Source: Betaproteobacteria bacterium UBA5216 (lineage in GTDB: Bacteria; Pseudomonadota; Gammaproteobacteria; Burkholderiales; SG8-41). From it: DNA of 64,000 nt. The stretch is taken from NCBI GenBank assembly GCA_002412495.1, contig DHVE01000066.1, positions 41,459-105,458 on the forward strand, given 5' to 3'. The notes below the pieces were generated by a model. The model saw only the letters and a program-made list of their open reading frames with translations. It did no database searches and was not told where the DNA came from. Positions 1-7,151 of this stretch are shown one piece after another. The stretch's first letter is position 1. Every line of letters starts with the position of its first letter. Position numbers and translations under genes: made by a program.

Positions 1-500
1 ACCACCGCGCCCAGCGCCTTCGCGAGTTGCACGCAAGCTAGCCCGACACCGCCCGCCGCGCCAGTGACCAGCACGGTTTCACCCGGCTGCAGATGCGCGC
101 GCTCGACCATCGCGTTGTGCGCGGTCAGATACACGAGGCCCATCGCGGCGCCATCCTCGAAACGCATGCTGGCGGGCATGACAAAACACAGCACCTCGCG
201 CACCACCGCGCGCTCGGCAAATGCGCCGTGCTCGATCTGCGCTAGCACGCGATCACCGACCTTCACGCGCGTAACGCCCTCGCCCACCGCAGTCACCACG
301 CCCGCGAGATCCTTACCGGGCACAAACGGGCGCGGCGGCAAATTCTGATACGTGCCGCCGATCACCAGCAGGTCGGGAAAATTCACGCTCGCGGCGTGTA
401 CATCCACCAGCACTTCGCCCTTGCCGGGCTTGGGATCGGGAAACTCGCCCAGTGAAAGTTTTTCCAGTGGACCGTGTTCGGTTACGATAAGTGCTTTCAT
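1..500 (-). CDS. Zinc-type alcohol dehydrogenase / NADPH:quinone oxidoreductase, N-terminal part
   Basis: This is a medium-chain dehydrogenase of the quinone oxidoreductase kind, cut by the window edge; about 166 N-terminal residues are visible. The protein begins MKALIVTEHGPLEKLSLGEF. It shows the GroES-like catalytic fold, with FVPGKDLAGVV and GVTRVKVGDRVLAQ, then the start of the Rossmann domain (ETVLVTGAAGGVGLACVQLA) carrying the NADPH-binding AxxGxxG motif. The zinc ligands of true alcohol dehydrogenases are not seen, which fits the zinc-free quinone oxidoreductase branch. It is the last visible gene of the minus-strand degradation operon. No Shine-Dalgarno is seen: a 19-bp AT-rich motif (501-519) abuts the ATG. 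Enoyl reductase activity is an alternative. Confidence 0.85.
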   Translation of the reverse strand, partial: MKALIVTEHGPLEKLSLGEFPDPKPGKGEVLVDVHAASVNFPDLLVIGGTYQNLPPRPFVPGKDLAGVVTAVGEGVTRVKVGDRVLAQIEHGAFAERAVVREVLCFVMPASMRFEDGAAMGLVYLTAHNAMVERAHLQPGETVLVTGAAGGVGLACVQLAKALGAV

Positions 501-519
501 TTAAGTGTTTGTTTTTAAA
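501..519 (-). repeat. AT-rich 19-bp boundary motif, copy 1
   Basis: Read on the minus strand this is TTTAAAAACAAACACTTAA and directly abuts the ATG of the quinone oxidoreductase gene, in the place where a Shine-Dalgarno would be expected. Close relatives occur at 5613, 46160, 51623 and 54613. The role is unknown. Confidence 0.6.
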
Positions 520-541
520 AATATTTATTGGACAGCAATGG

Positions 542-1531
542 TTATAGTTGCCCTGACTCCTGCGACTGGCGCGCGTACCACGTGAGCCCGAACTGGGTCG
601 CGAGGCGGTCGCGCGCAAACGCATCATTACCCATCTCGGCGGCATTTTTATAAAGCTCGACGGCTCGATCAATATCAACCGGCCCTGCGTGGCCCGCTTC
701 GCACATTTTCCCGAGTTCGCGCATCGCCTCGGTGAAACCGGCATCGGCGCCACGTTCGTAGTGCGCGCGCGCGGCGGCAAGATCCACTGCGCCGCCTTCG
801 CCGAGGCGGCAGCGATCACCGAGCCACACATGCGCGTCGGCATCGCCCTCTTCGGCGAGCCGCGTGTAGAGTGTGACGCGCTCCGCAAGCGGCGCGTCCG
901 ACTCGTCGAGCAGTTCCGCGAGAACCTTGCATGCACGCACGCGTTCGGACGGCATCAGCGGTCCCGATCCCGCCAGCGTGGCACGCGCATACTCCAACGC
1001 CCGCACCGGTTCTTCGTGACGCAAGGTATCGGCAAGCCAAAGTGTCGCCGCCGTCCAACCCGCCGCGTGCGCGCGCTTGAGCCAAGCGAACCCTTCTGCT
1101 TGGGGATCGGCGGCACCCGGCAAGCAGCCGAAAGCATCATCCCGCGTCGCAATGAGCACACCGCCCCTATCGCGCATGCCCATGCGATATAGCCTGCCCA
1201 CCGCAAGCTGCGCCCAAGGCACGCCCGAGCGCGCGGCGGCGAACACCGCGCGGGATTGCTCGTCCGGGTAGTCGCCACTGGTGATATTCGACAAAAGCGG
1301 ACCCACGTCGCCGAGCGCCGCGAGCTTTACGCTCCATTCAAAAGACGCTTCGCGCGCCATGCCATCCGCGAGATCTTTGATCGCATCAAGATGCCCGGCC
1401 TCTGCCGCCTCGGTGATGAGCGCCAGGCCGCGCTGGTAGCGTGCGTCGTCCTCCTCGCCCTGCTCGTTCCAGTTGGGCAGCAGCGCGAGTCCCTCACGGT
1501 AGCGCTCGCCGGGTGTGGCGGATGAACTCAT
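542..1531 (-). CDS. Sel1-repeat protein
   Basis: This 329-residue soluble protein is built of helical Sel1/TPR-like repeats. The clearest lie in the C-terminal half, for example DADAHVWLGDRCRLGEGG, followed by DLAAARAHYERGADAGFTEA and DIDRAVELYKNAAEMGND, about 36 residues apart with the usual A-x2-Y-x2-A-A pattern. Weaker copies occupy residues 30-200. There is no signal peptide or membrane segment, so it is probably cytoplasmic. Sel1 proteins generally act as protein-protein scaffolds; the partner cannot be read here. It sits between an acyl-CoA racemase-like gene (30 bases upstream) and the quinone oxidoreductase gene inside a catabolic operon, an unusual place for one. The ATG at 1531 is the natural start. 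Confidence 0.8.
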   Translation of the reverse strand: MSSSATPGERYREGLALLPNWNEQGEEDDARYQRGLALITEAAEAGHLDAIKDLADGMAREASFEWSVKLAALGDVGPLLSNITSGDYPDEQSRAVFAAARSGVPWAQLAVGRLYRMGMRDRGGVLIATRDDAFGCLPGAADPQAEGFAWLKRAHAAGWTAATLWLADTLRHEEPVRALEYARATLAGSGPLMPSERVRACKVLAELLDESDAPLAERVTLYTRLAEEGDADAHVWLGDRCRLGEGGAVDLAAARAHYERGADAGFTEAMRELGKMCEAGHAGPVDIDRAVELYKNAAEMGNDAFARDRLATQFGLTWYARQSQESGQL

Positions 1532-1560
1532 GATACGTTGACTATCGTGCGTCGAGAGTC

Positions 1561-2697
1561 TCAGGGTTTCCGATCCAGCAGATCATTCGATTCGCCCAGA
1601 CGCGGATAACCCGCGCTTTCTTCAGCCCCGCGAAACCGGTCCGCCACCGGTACCGGCAGCGCGATGATGGTTTTTCCATCGGCGCTAACCTTGTTGCTGA
1701 ACACGCCGCGCGCCTTGAAGTGCGGATCATCGAGCGCCTCTTGCATGCTAGCCACCACGCAGCAGCACAAATCTTTTCCCGCAAAAATGGATTGCCACTC
1801 GGCGGCGGTTTTTTCGCGCAGACGCTTCGATACCGCACGTTTGGTGGCGGCGGTGTCTTTTGAGTCGTCGCGATACGCCGCGTCGAGTTGAATGGCGTCG
1901 CAAAAATTCTCCCAGAACTTTTGCTCCAGCGGCGCCGCCGCGATGAATTTATCGTCGCGCGTGCGATACACAAAAAACCGCGGACTGCCGCCGGTAACCA
2001 GCTCGCCGCCCGGCTTGGGCCATTCGCCCGCCGCAAGGCCATTGCCCATCGCCCAATACAAGAACGTGAACAGGTTGTCGCCCATGGCGATATCGAGCTT
2101 GCATCCCTGGCCACTGGCGTCGCGTGCGCGCAACGCCAGTAAGATGTTGATCACCGCCGGATAGGTGCCGCCGCCAATATCGGCGATCAGCGCGGGCGGC
2201 ACAATGGGCGCGCCGTCTTCGCCCGCCGCCAGCGACAGCATGCCGGATTCAGCCACGTAGTTGATGTCGTGCGCGGCGACTTCGGCGCGCGGGCCGGTCT
2301 GGCCATAGCCGGTAATCGCGCAGTAAATAATTTTCGGGTTGATGGCTCTCAATGCGTCGTAGCCCAAACCCAGACGATCCATCACGCCGGGGCGGAATTG
2401 TTCGACCACCACGTCGGCATCTTTAATCAGTGGCAGCAGCGACTCGCGCGCCTTGGCGTCCTTGAGATCAATGGCGATGCTTTTTTTGCCGCGATTCAGC
2501 ATCGCGAAGTTGACGCTGTCCGCGCCGAACTTCGGCACGTATGAACGCATCTCGTCGCCGCGTCCGGGACGTTCGATTTTGATCACTTCGGCACCGGCCT
2601 CTGCAAGAATCAGCGTGGCGAGCGGGCCCGGCAGCAGGGTGCTGAAATCCAGCACCTTGATGCCGGCAAGCGGTTGTTGCGTTTTGATGTTTGCCAT
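1561..2697 (-). CDS. CaiB/BaiF family protein, alpha-methylacyl-CoA racemase-like
   Basis: This 378-residue class III CoA-transferase fold protein starts MANIKTQQPLAGIKVLDFST. The pattern AAHDINYVAESG (His about 143) followed by IADIGGG (Asp about 173) matches the His/Asp catalytic pair of alpha-methylacyl-CoA racemases rather than the single catalytic Asp of formyl-CoA transferases. The expected reaction is therefore epimerisation of a 2-methyl-branched acyl-CoA, which lets a stereospecific acyl-CoA dehydrogenase act on it. I chose the start at 2697 because the open frame upstream of it is low-complexity and Arg-rich, unlike the family. An acyl-CoA dehydrogenase gene lies upstream in the same operon. 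A transferase role cannot be excluded. Confidence 0.85.
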   Translation of the reverse strand: MANIKTQQPLAGIKVLDFSTLLPGPLATLILAEAGAEVIKIERPGRGDEMRSYVPKFGADSVNFAMLNRGKKSIAIDLKDAKARESLLPLIKDADVVVEQFRPGVMDRLGLGYDALRAINPKIIYCAITGYGQTGPRAEVAAHDINYVAESGMLSLAAGEDGAPIVPPALIADIGGGTYPAVINILLALRARDASGQGCKLDIAMGDNLFTFLYWAMGNGLAAGEWPKPGGELVTGGSPRFFVYRTRDDKFIAAAPLEQKFWENFCDAIQLDAAYRDDSKDTAATKRAVSKRLREKTAAEWQSIFAGKDLCCCVVASMQEALDDPHFKARGVFSNKVSADGKTIIALPVPVADRFRGAEESAGYPRLGESNDLLDRKP

Positions 2698-2707
2698 AAA
2701 TGCAGTT

Positions 2708-3409
2708 TCAGTCCCCGTTGCCGGGCGGTATTGGAAACAACGCGTCGCTTTGCGACTGCTGCTGCGCGACCGCGCGCGCGTGTGCGACCCGCGCGCGGCG
2801 TGAGGGTGCGTACGCCGCATCACCATAGGCCTCGAACAATTCCTCCGTCACTTCAAAGTGATACGCCAGCCCGGTGCGTTCCAGCAGCGAAATCGGTCCT
2901 TCGGGATAACCCAGGCCGAGCTTCAAGGTGGTGTCGAGATCATCCGCCGTGGCAAGACCTTCATCGAGCCGCGTCAAGGCGGCGTTGTAGTACGGACGCA
3001 CCAGACGGTCGATAATACGTCCCGAAAAATCGCCGCAGGCCGCCACCTGCAACCCGGCGTTTTCAAAAATGCTTTTCGCCACCGCGAGGGCGGTATCGCT
3101 GGTTCGCGGCTGGCGCACCAGTTCCACCAAATTTGTCGGCGCCGCCGTGCCCAGACGAAATCGCGCGAAGCCCAGCACGTTGCCTCCTTCCGTGCCGCGC
3201 GATTCGCCCGTATGCACGCCTAGGCATTCGCCGTTCAATTCGATCAGCACCGCAGTTTTCGTTGCAGCGTCGCGCAGTTCCCGAAACGCCTTGCCGGACT
3301 CTGCGCCGAGGATCACCACTGCGTCATCGTTGCGAGCGGCGTTTTTCAGCAAGGCGTGATCGTCCTCGAAACCATTGCTGTTGCCGGTATTAATGATGCT
3401 GTAGGTCAT
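2708..3409 (-). CDS. 3-hydroxyacyl-CoA dehydrogenase-like protein, probably non-catalytic
   Basis: This 233-residue protein has a recognisable C-terminal 3HCDH domain, with FSGRIIDRLVRPYYNAALTR followed by LGLGYPEGPISLLERTGL. Its N-terminal half is a degenerate Rossmann fold that lacks the GxGxxG dinucleotide motif. Where the neighbour has GMHFCLPAQLMKLIEM, this protein has GFARFRLGTAAPTNLVEL, so the catalytic His is missing. It starts 1 base after the stop of the genuine dehydrogenase gene, so the two are co-translated and may form a heteromer. The start at 3409 is favoured because the upstream extension is low-complexity. It could instead act on an unusual substrate or be a structural subunit. 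Confidence 0.75.
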   Translation of the reverse strand: MTYSIINTGNSNGFEDDHALLKNAARNDDAVVILGAESGKAFRELRDAATKTAVLIELNGECLGVHTGESRGTEGGNVLGFARFRLGTAAPTNLVELVRQPRTSDTALAVAKSIFENAGLQVAACGDFSGRIIDRLVRPYYNAALTRLDEGLATADDLDTTLKLGLGYPEGPISLLERTGLAYHFEVTEELFEAYGDAAYAPSRRARVAHARAVAQQQSQSDALFPIPPGNGD

Positions 3410-3410
3410 G

Positions 3411-4286
3411 TCAGCCCCCGAACATTGCGTTGGTTTTGTAGCTGTAGAAGCCCCGCCCGGTCTTCCGCCCCAACTGCCCCGCGGCAATCATGCGCTTGAC
3501 CAATGCTGGCACAGCAGCACGCGGCTCGTGCGTGGAGGAATACAGCGCTTCGGCCACCAGCAGATGCGTGTCCAGGCCCACGAGATCGAGCAATTCCAGC
3601 GGCCCCATCGGATACCCCAGCCCGGTTTTGATCGCGCGGTCGATGTCGGCGGGCGCGGCGACACCGGCCTCCACCAGCCGAATGGCATCGTTATTAAACG
3701 GCACCAGAAAATAATTGAGTATGAACCCGGGGTTGTCCTTGGTCTTCACCGGAATCTGGCCCATCGCCTTGGCGAAATCCCACGCGGTCTGAAACGTGTC
3801 GTCGCTGGTGCGCAGCCCCGGCGACATTTCAATCAGCTTCATCAACTGCGCCGGCAGACAAAAATGCATCCCAACAAATTTTTCATCGCGGCCGGAGCCT
3901 GCGGCAATTTCGGTAATCGACAGCGTGGACGTGTTAGATGCGAAAATGGTCTCGGGCTTGCAGGCCTTGTTCAATTGCGCCAGCAGATCGTGCTTGACCT
4001 TGAGATTCTCGAACACCGCTTCGATCACGATGTCGCACGACGCCAGGTCTTCGATGCGCGTGGTGCCCGACAGACCCGCCATGATTTTGTCCACATCGGG
4101 CTGCGTGAGCTTCTTGCGCTCCACCGACTTGGCGAAAAAGCCCTCGGTCTGCTTGCGCGCGCGGTCGAGCGCGGCTTGCTGCGTGTCGAAGACGATGGTT
4201 TTAAAACCCGCGCGCGCCGCGACAATCGCGATGCCCGCCCCCATGGTGCCGCTGCCGGCGACGCCTACGGTCTTGATGTTGTGCAT
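3411..4286 (-). CDS. 3-hydroxyacyl-CoA dehydrogenase
   Basis: This is a 291-residue NAD-dependent beta-oxidation dehydrogenase of the stand-alone FadB2/PaaH/Hbd type. The N-terminus shows the NAD motif VGVAGSGTMGAGIAIVAARA. The active-site segment is FVGMHFCLPAQLMKLIEM, containing the catalytic His. The C-terminal 3HCDH domain includes NPGFILNYFLVPFNNDAIRL and TGLGYPMGPLELLDLVGL. It oxidises an L-3-hydroxyacyl-CoA to the 3-oxoacyl-CoA. It belongs to the minus-strand operon and is followed immediately by its apparently inactive paralogue. A palindromic repeat element lies in the 138 bases upstream, between it and the acyl-CoA dehydrogenase gene. Confidence 0.92.
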   Translation of the reverse strand: MHNIKTVGVAGSGTMGAGIAIVAARAGFKTIVFDTQQAALDRARKQTEGFFAKSVERKKLTQPDVDKIMAGLSGTTRIEDLASCDIVIEAVFENLKVKHDLLAQLNKACKPETIFASNTSTLSITEIAAGSGRDEKFVGMHFCLPAQLMKLIEMSPGLRTSDDTFQTAWDFAKAMGQIPVKTKDNPGFILNYFLVPFNNDAIRLVEAGVAAPADIDRAIKTGLGYPMGPLELLDLVGLDTHLLVAEALYSSTHEPRAAVPALVKRMIAAGQLGRKTGRGFYSYKTNAMFGG

Positions 4287-4308
4287 TTGAAAACCTTTAA
4301 AAACTTTG

Positions 4309-4418
4309 ACGCGGATTTACGCAGATTGACGCCGATTTAAAACCACCCTCTGTCATTCCCGCCCACGCGGGAACGACGGTGGAGGGGTTAATCGGCATTC
4401 ATCTGCGTAAATCCGCGT
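4309..4418. repeat. Nested palindromic intergenic repeat element A
   Basis: Perfect 18-base outer arms, ACGCGGATTTACGCAGAT (4309-4326) and ATCTGCGTAAATCCGCGT (4401-4418), enclose a second imperfect pair (GCCGATTTAA at 4331 and TTAATCGGC at 4388). At the centre is the palindrome GTCATTCCCGC-ccac-GCGGGAACGAC. A transcript would fold into one long cruciform-like hairpin. It fills the gap between two co-directional operon genes. The architecture recurs at 8805-8993. Confidence 0.85.
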
Positions 4419-4424
4419 TAAAAA

Positions 4425-5591
4425 TCACTTCTTCAAAAAACTCCGCCCAATCAACTGCCGATGCACCTGATTGGTGCCTTCCCAGATTTGCGTGATCTTT
4501 GCGTCCCGCATCAGCCGCTCGGCGCGAAAATCCTTGATGTAGCCGTAGCCGCCGTGCAGTTGCAGGGCGTCGGTAGTAATACGCATGGCGACGTCCGCCG
4601 CGCGCATTTTGAGCATCGACGACTCGACGCCGAAGTCGGTCGCACCGCCATCCACCCTACGCGCCACATACCACAAAAACGCTTCACACTGCGCGAGGTC
4701 GGTAGCCATGTCGGCAAGCATGAACTGAATGCCCTGAAACTCGACGATCCTGCGGCCGGATTGTTTGCGCTCGTTGATGTAGTTCACCGCGTCCTCGAAC
4801 GCGCCGCGCGCGATGCCCAGCGCGTGCGCCGCCACGCTTGGACGCGAACGGTTGAGCGAGGCAAGCAGTATCTTCAAACCATCGCCGGGATTGCACAGCA
4901 GGTTGGCGCGCGGCACGCGGCAATTGTCAAACGCGAGCGTGGCGGTGCTGGAGGCGCGCAGGCCCATTTTGTCTTCCTCGCGCAGCACCTTCAGCCCCGG
5001 CGTGCCCTTTTCCATGATCAGCACGGAAATCGATGACTTGCTGTCCGCGATCTCCGTCCATTTGCCAAACACCAGGAGCAGATCGGCATGCGCGCCGTTG
5101 GTGATAAACGTTTTCGAGCCGTTGACGATGATGCTGTCGCCGTCGGGTTTAAACGACGTTTTCATGCCGGTCGCGTCCGAACCTGCAGTCGGCTCGGTGA
5201 TTACCAGCGACGCCAGCGCGCCCTCGGCCACTTTGGGCAGCAGGCGTTTTTTCTGCTCCTCGTTGCCGAATTCAATCAGCGGTTTCATCGCGTGAAAGTT
5301 GGTTGCCCAAATCACGCCAGTGGAAGCGCAAGCCTTGCTGATCTCGCGCACGCATTCGAGATACGCCGCGTACGACAGTTGCGCGCCGCCGTACGCCTCG
5401 GGCACGAACATCGCGTTGAGCCCCAGCGCGTTGATCGCCTTCACGTTGTCCCACGGGAATTCGCCGCTCTTGTCATATGCAGCGGCGCGCGGTGCGATTT
5501 GGTCGCGCGCCAGCGTGCGCACCGCGTCGATCAGCGCGCGCTCTTCGTCACTGAACGCGACGCTGTGATCCAGACGCTCAAAAACTTTCAT
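4425..5591 (-). CDS. Acyl-CoA dehydrogenase
   Basis: This 388-residue FAD-dependent acyl-CoA dehydrogenase introduces the alpha-beta double bond in an acyl-CoA and passes electrons to ETF. Visible signatures are LASLVITEPTAGSDATGMKT (FAD/substrate loop), DALQLHGGYGYIKDF and IWEGTNQVHRQLI near the C-terminus, which carries the catalytic Glu at the position used by short- and branched-chain members. Length is normal for the family. I chose the ATG at 5591 because AAGGG lies about 7 bases before it; a GTG two codons upstream is also possible. The SDR and enoyl-CoA hydratase genes precede it. Given the BadI-like hydrolase in the operon, a cyclohexanoyl- or branched-acyl-CoA substrate is possible but unproven. 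Confidence 0.92.
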   Translation of the reverse strand: MKVFERLDHSVAFSDEERALIDAVRTLARDQIAPRAAAYDKSGEFPWDNVKAINALGLNAMFVPEAYGGAQLSYAAYLECVREISKACASTGVIWATNFHAMKPLIEFGNEEQKKRLLPKVAEGALASLVITEPTAGSDATGMKTSFKPDGDSIIVNGSKTFITNGAHADLLLVFGKWTEIADSKSSISVLIMEKGTPGLKVLREEDKMGLRASSTATLAFDNCRVPRANLLCNPGDGLKILLASLNRSRPSVAAHALGIARGAFEDAVNYINERKQSGRRIVEFQGIQFMLADMATDLAQCEAFLWYVARRVDGGATDFGVESSMLKMRAADVAMRITTDALQLHGGYGYIKDFRAERLMRDAKITQIWEGTNQVHRQLIGRSFLKK

Positions 5592-5612
5592 CAACACCCT
5601 TATGAATAATCG

Positions 5613-5631
5613 TTTAAAAACAAATGCTTAT
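5613..5631 (+). repeat. AT-rich 19-bp boundary motif, copy 2
   Basis: The plus strand reads TTTAAAAACAAATGCTTAT and overlaps the last base of the stop codon of the minus-strand SDR gene. It differs from copy 3 (51623) at only a few positions, and the preceding CG is shared. Confidence 0.6.
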
Positions 5632-6371
5632 CAATGCGCCATGCCCTGGCCACCATCGATGTAAATGGTTTCGCCATTCAGAAACGGAATGTCTTCGCCG
5701 AAAATCGCCGCCACCAGTTTGGCGATGTCCTGCGGCGTGCCATGCTTGCCGCCGGGGATGCGCTTCGCCAGAAACTCGCGCAGCGGCCCCTTGAAGGCGT
5801 CGCGATTCAAATCGGTCTCGATATAACCCGGCGCAACATCCAACACGCGAATATTCTTGGACGCCCACTCCACCGCGAGACAGCGCGTGATCGCGCCCAC
5901 CGCCGCCTTGGATGCGCAGTAGGCGACGTTGCGCTTGACGCCGACTTTGTCGAAAAATGAACCGATGTTGACGATGATGCCGCCACCCGCCTTGACGAGA
6001 TGCGGATACGCCTCGCGGCACGCCGTAAACACGGCCGTGGCGTTGGTACTCATCACCTGGTTGTAAACATCGAGTGTCAGTTTGTCGCTCGGGCCGTCGA
6101 GATGAATGCCGGCGTTGTTGACGAGGCCGTGGATGGCCCCCGTCTGCGCCGCCACCGTGACGAGCGCCTGTTTGACGCTGGCTTCATCGTTGACATCACA
6201 ACGCGCATTGACGAGTCGGGGCGCAAGTTCAGTCGGCACGGCAACTTCCGGCCCCGTGCCCTTGCGCGTGAGACACGCCACGGTGTAGCCGCGCCGCGCG
6301 AGTTCCAGCGCGATAGTGGCGCCGATGCCGCGGCTCGCGCCGGTCACGACTATGGTTCGGGACTGCGTCAC
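5631..6371 (-). CDS. SDR family oxidoreductase (FabG-like)
   Basis: This 246-residue classical short-chain dehydrogenase begins MTQSRTIVVTGASRGIGATI, with the TGxxxGIG cofactor motif. It has LVNNAGI, then the catalytic Ser in NIGSFFDK and the YxxxK pair in VAYCASKAAVGAITR, and it ends in NGETIYIDGGQG, typical of 3-oxoacyl reductases. It probably interconverts a hydroxy- and a keto-group on a CoA- or ACP-bound intermediate. In alicyclic-acid pathways an SDR (BadH) performs the step before the BadI hydrolase, and a BadI-like protein lies about 2.7 kb upstream in this operon. The start is a GTG directly after the TAG of the hydratase gene, with AAGGAT inside the end of that gene as ribosome site, implying translational coupling. 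Confidence 0.88.
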   Translation of the reverse strand: MTQSRTIVVTGASRGIGATIALELARRGYTVACLTRKGTGPEVAVPTELAPRLVNARCDVNDEASVKQALVTVAAQTGAIHGLVNNAGIHLDGPSDKLTLDVYNQVMSTNATAVFTACREAYPHLVKAGGGIIVNIGSFFDKVGVKRNVAYCASKAAVGAITRCLAVEWASKNIRVLDVAPGYIETDLNRDAFKGPLREFLAKRIPGGKHGTPQDIAKLVAAIFGEDIPFLNGETIYIDGGQGMAH

Positions 6372-7139
6372 CTATTTATCCTTGAACGCCGGCTTGCGCT
6401 TTTCGGCAAACGCCGCCATGCCCTCTTTTGAATCTTCAGTCTGGAACGCCAGCGTGCCCAGATCGGTTTCGATTTTCAATCCTTCGTTGAGCGGCGTCTC
6501 TCCGGCGCGCTTGACCGCATCACGCGCGAAACTCAGCACCGGCAGGCTGTAGCCTGAAAACTCGCGCGCAAACGCAATCCCCGCCGCTACCGCGTCGCCT
6601 TCGACCACGCGGCTCACGAGCCCTATGCGCAGCGCCTCTTCGGCATCCACCGTGCGCCCGGTCATCACCATTTCGAGCGCGCGCGCCTCGCCCACCACGC
6701 GCGGCAGGCGCTGCGTGCCGCCGTAGCCGGGAATCAGCCCGAGCTTGATTTCCGGCGTGCCCATCTTCGCGTTCTTGGTAGCGAGTCGAAACGTACACGC
6801 GAGGGCAAGCTCCATGCCGCCGCCGAACGCGTAGCCGTTGATCACCGCCACCGACGGAATCGGAAACGTATCGAGCTTGGCAAACGTCGCCTGCCCCAAT
6901 TCGCCGCCGCGTTTTTGCGCCATCAGGCCACGGCCTTGCAGCTCCTTGATATCCGCGCCGGCGCAAAACGCCTTGGGCCCAGCACCGGTGATGATCAGCG
7001 CGCGCGCGTCGCTCTTGGCCACTTCGTCAAAACAGCGACTCAAATCACCAATCAACGACATCGACAACGCGTTCAGCGCGTCGGGACGATTCAACGTGAT
7101 TAGGGCGAATTCTTCAACGCGGGTTAGTTCTATGGCCAT
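6372..7139 (-). CDS. Enoyl-CoA hydratase/isomerase
   Basis: This 255-residue crotonase-fold protein has both catalytic glutamates of true hydratases: one in NGYAFGGGMELALACTFRLA and one in MGTPEIKLGLIPGYGGTQRL. The oxyanion-hole segments are AFCAGADIKEL and GYAFGGG. The reaction is syn hydration of a trans-2-enoyl-CoA to the 3-hydroxyacyl-CoA, feeding the 3-hydroxyacyl-CoA dehydrogenase encoded downstream. It lies 12 bases after the ligase gene and abuts the SDR start codon, so it is inside one transcription unit. The sequence is a normal full-length member and differs clearly from the BadI/MenB-like protein encoded at 9019-9798. Confidence 0.92.
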   Translation of the reverse strand: MAIELTRVEEFALITLNRPDALNALSMSLIGDLSRCFDEVAKSDARALIITGAGPKAFCAGADIKELQGRGLMAQKRGGELGQATFAKLDTFPIPSVAVINGYAFGGGMELALACTFRLATKNAKMGTPEIKLGLIPGYGGTQRLPRVVGEARALEMVMTGRTVDAEEALRIGLVSRVVEGDAVAAGIAFAREFSGYSLPVLSFARDAVKRAGETPLNEGLKIETDLGTLAFQTEDSKEGMAAFAEKRKPAFKDK

Positions 7140-7151
7140 ACCTGTACTCCT

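Noticed and set aside
3408..4340. Long plus-strand frame antisense to the 3-hydroxyacyl-CoA dehydrogenase gene
   Set aside because: It is His/Arg-rich and mirrors a well-supported gene on the other strand. Similar mirror frames at 7470-8774, 31732-32994, 33703-34938 and 49726-51279 were rejected for the same reason; they arise from high GC at third codon positions.
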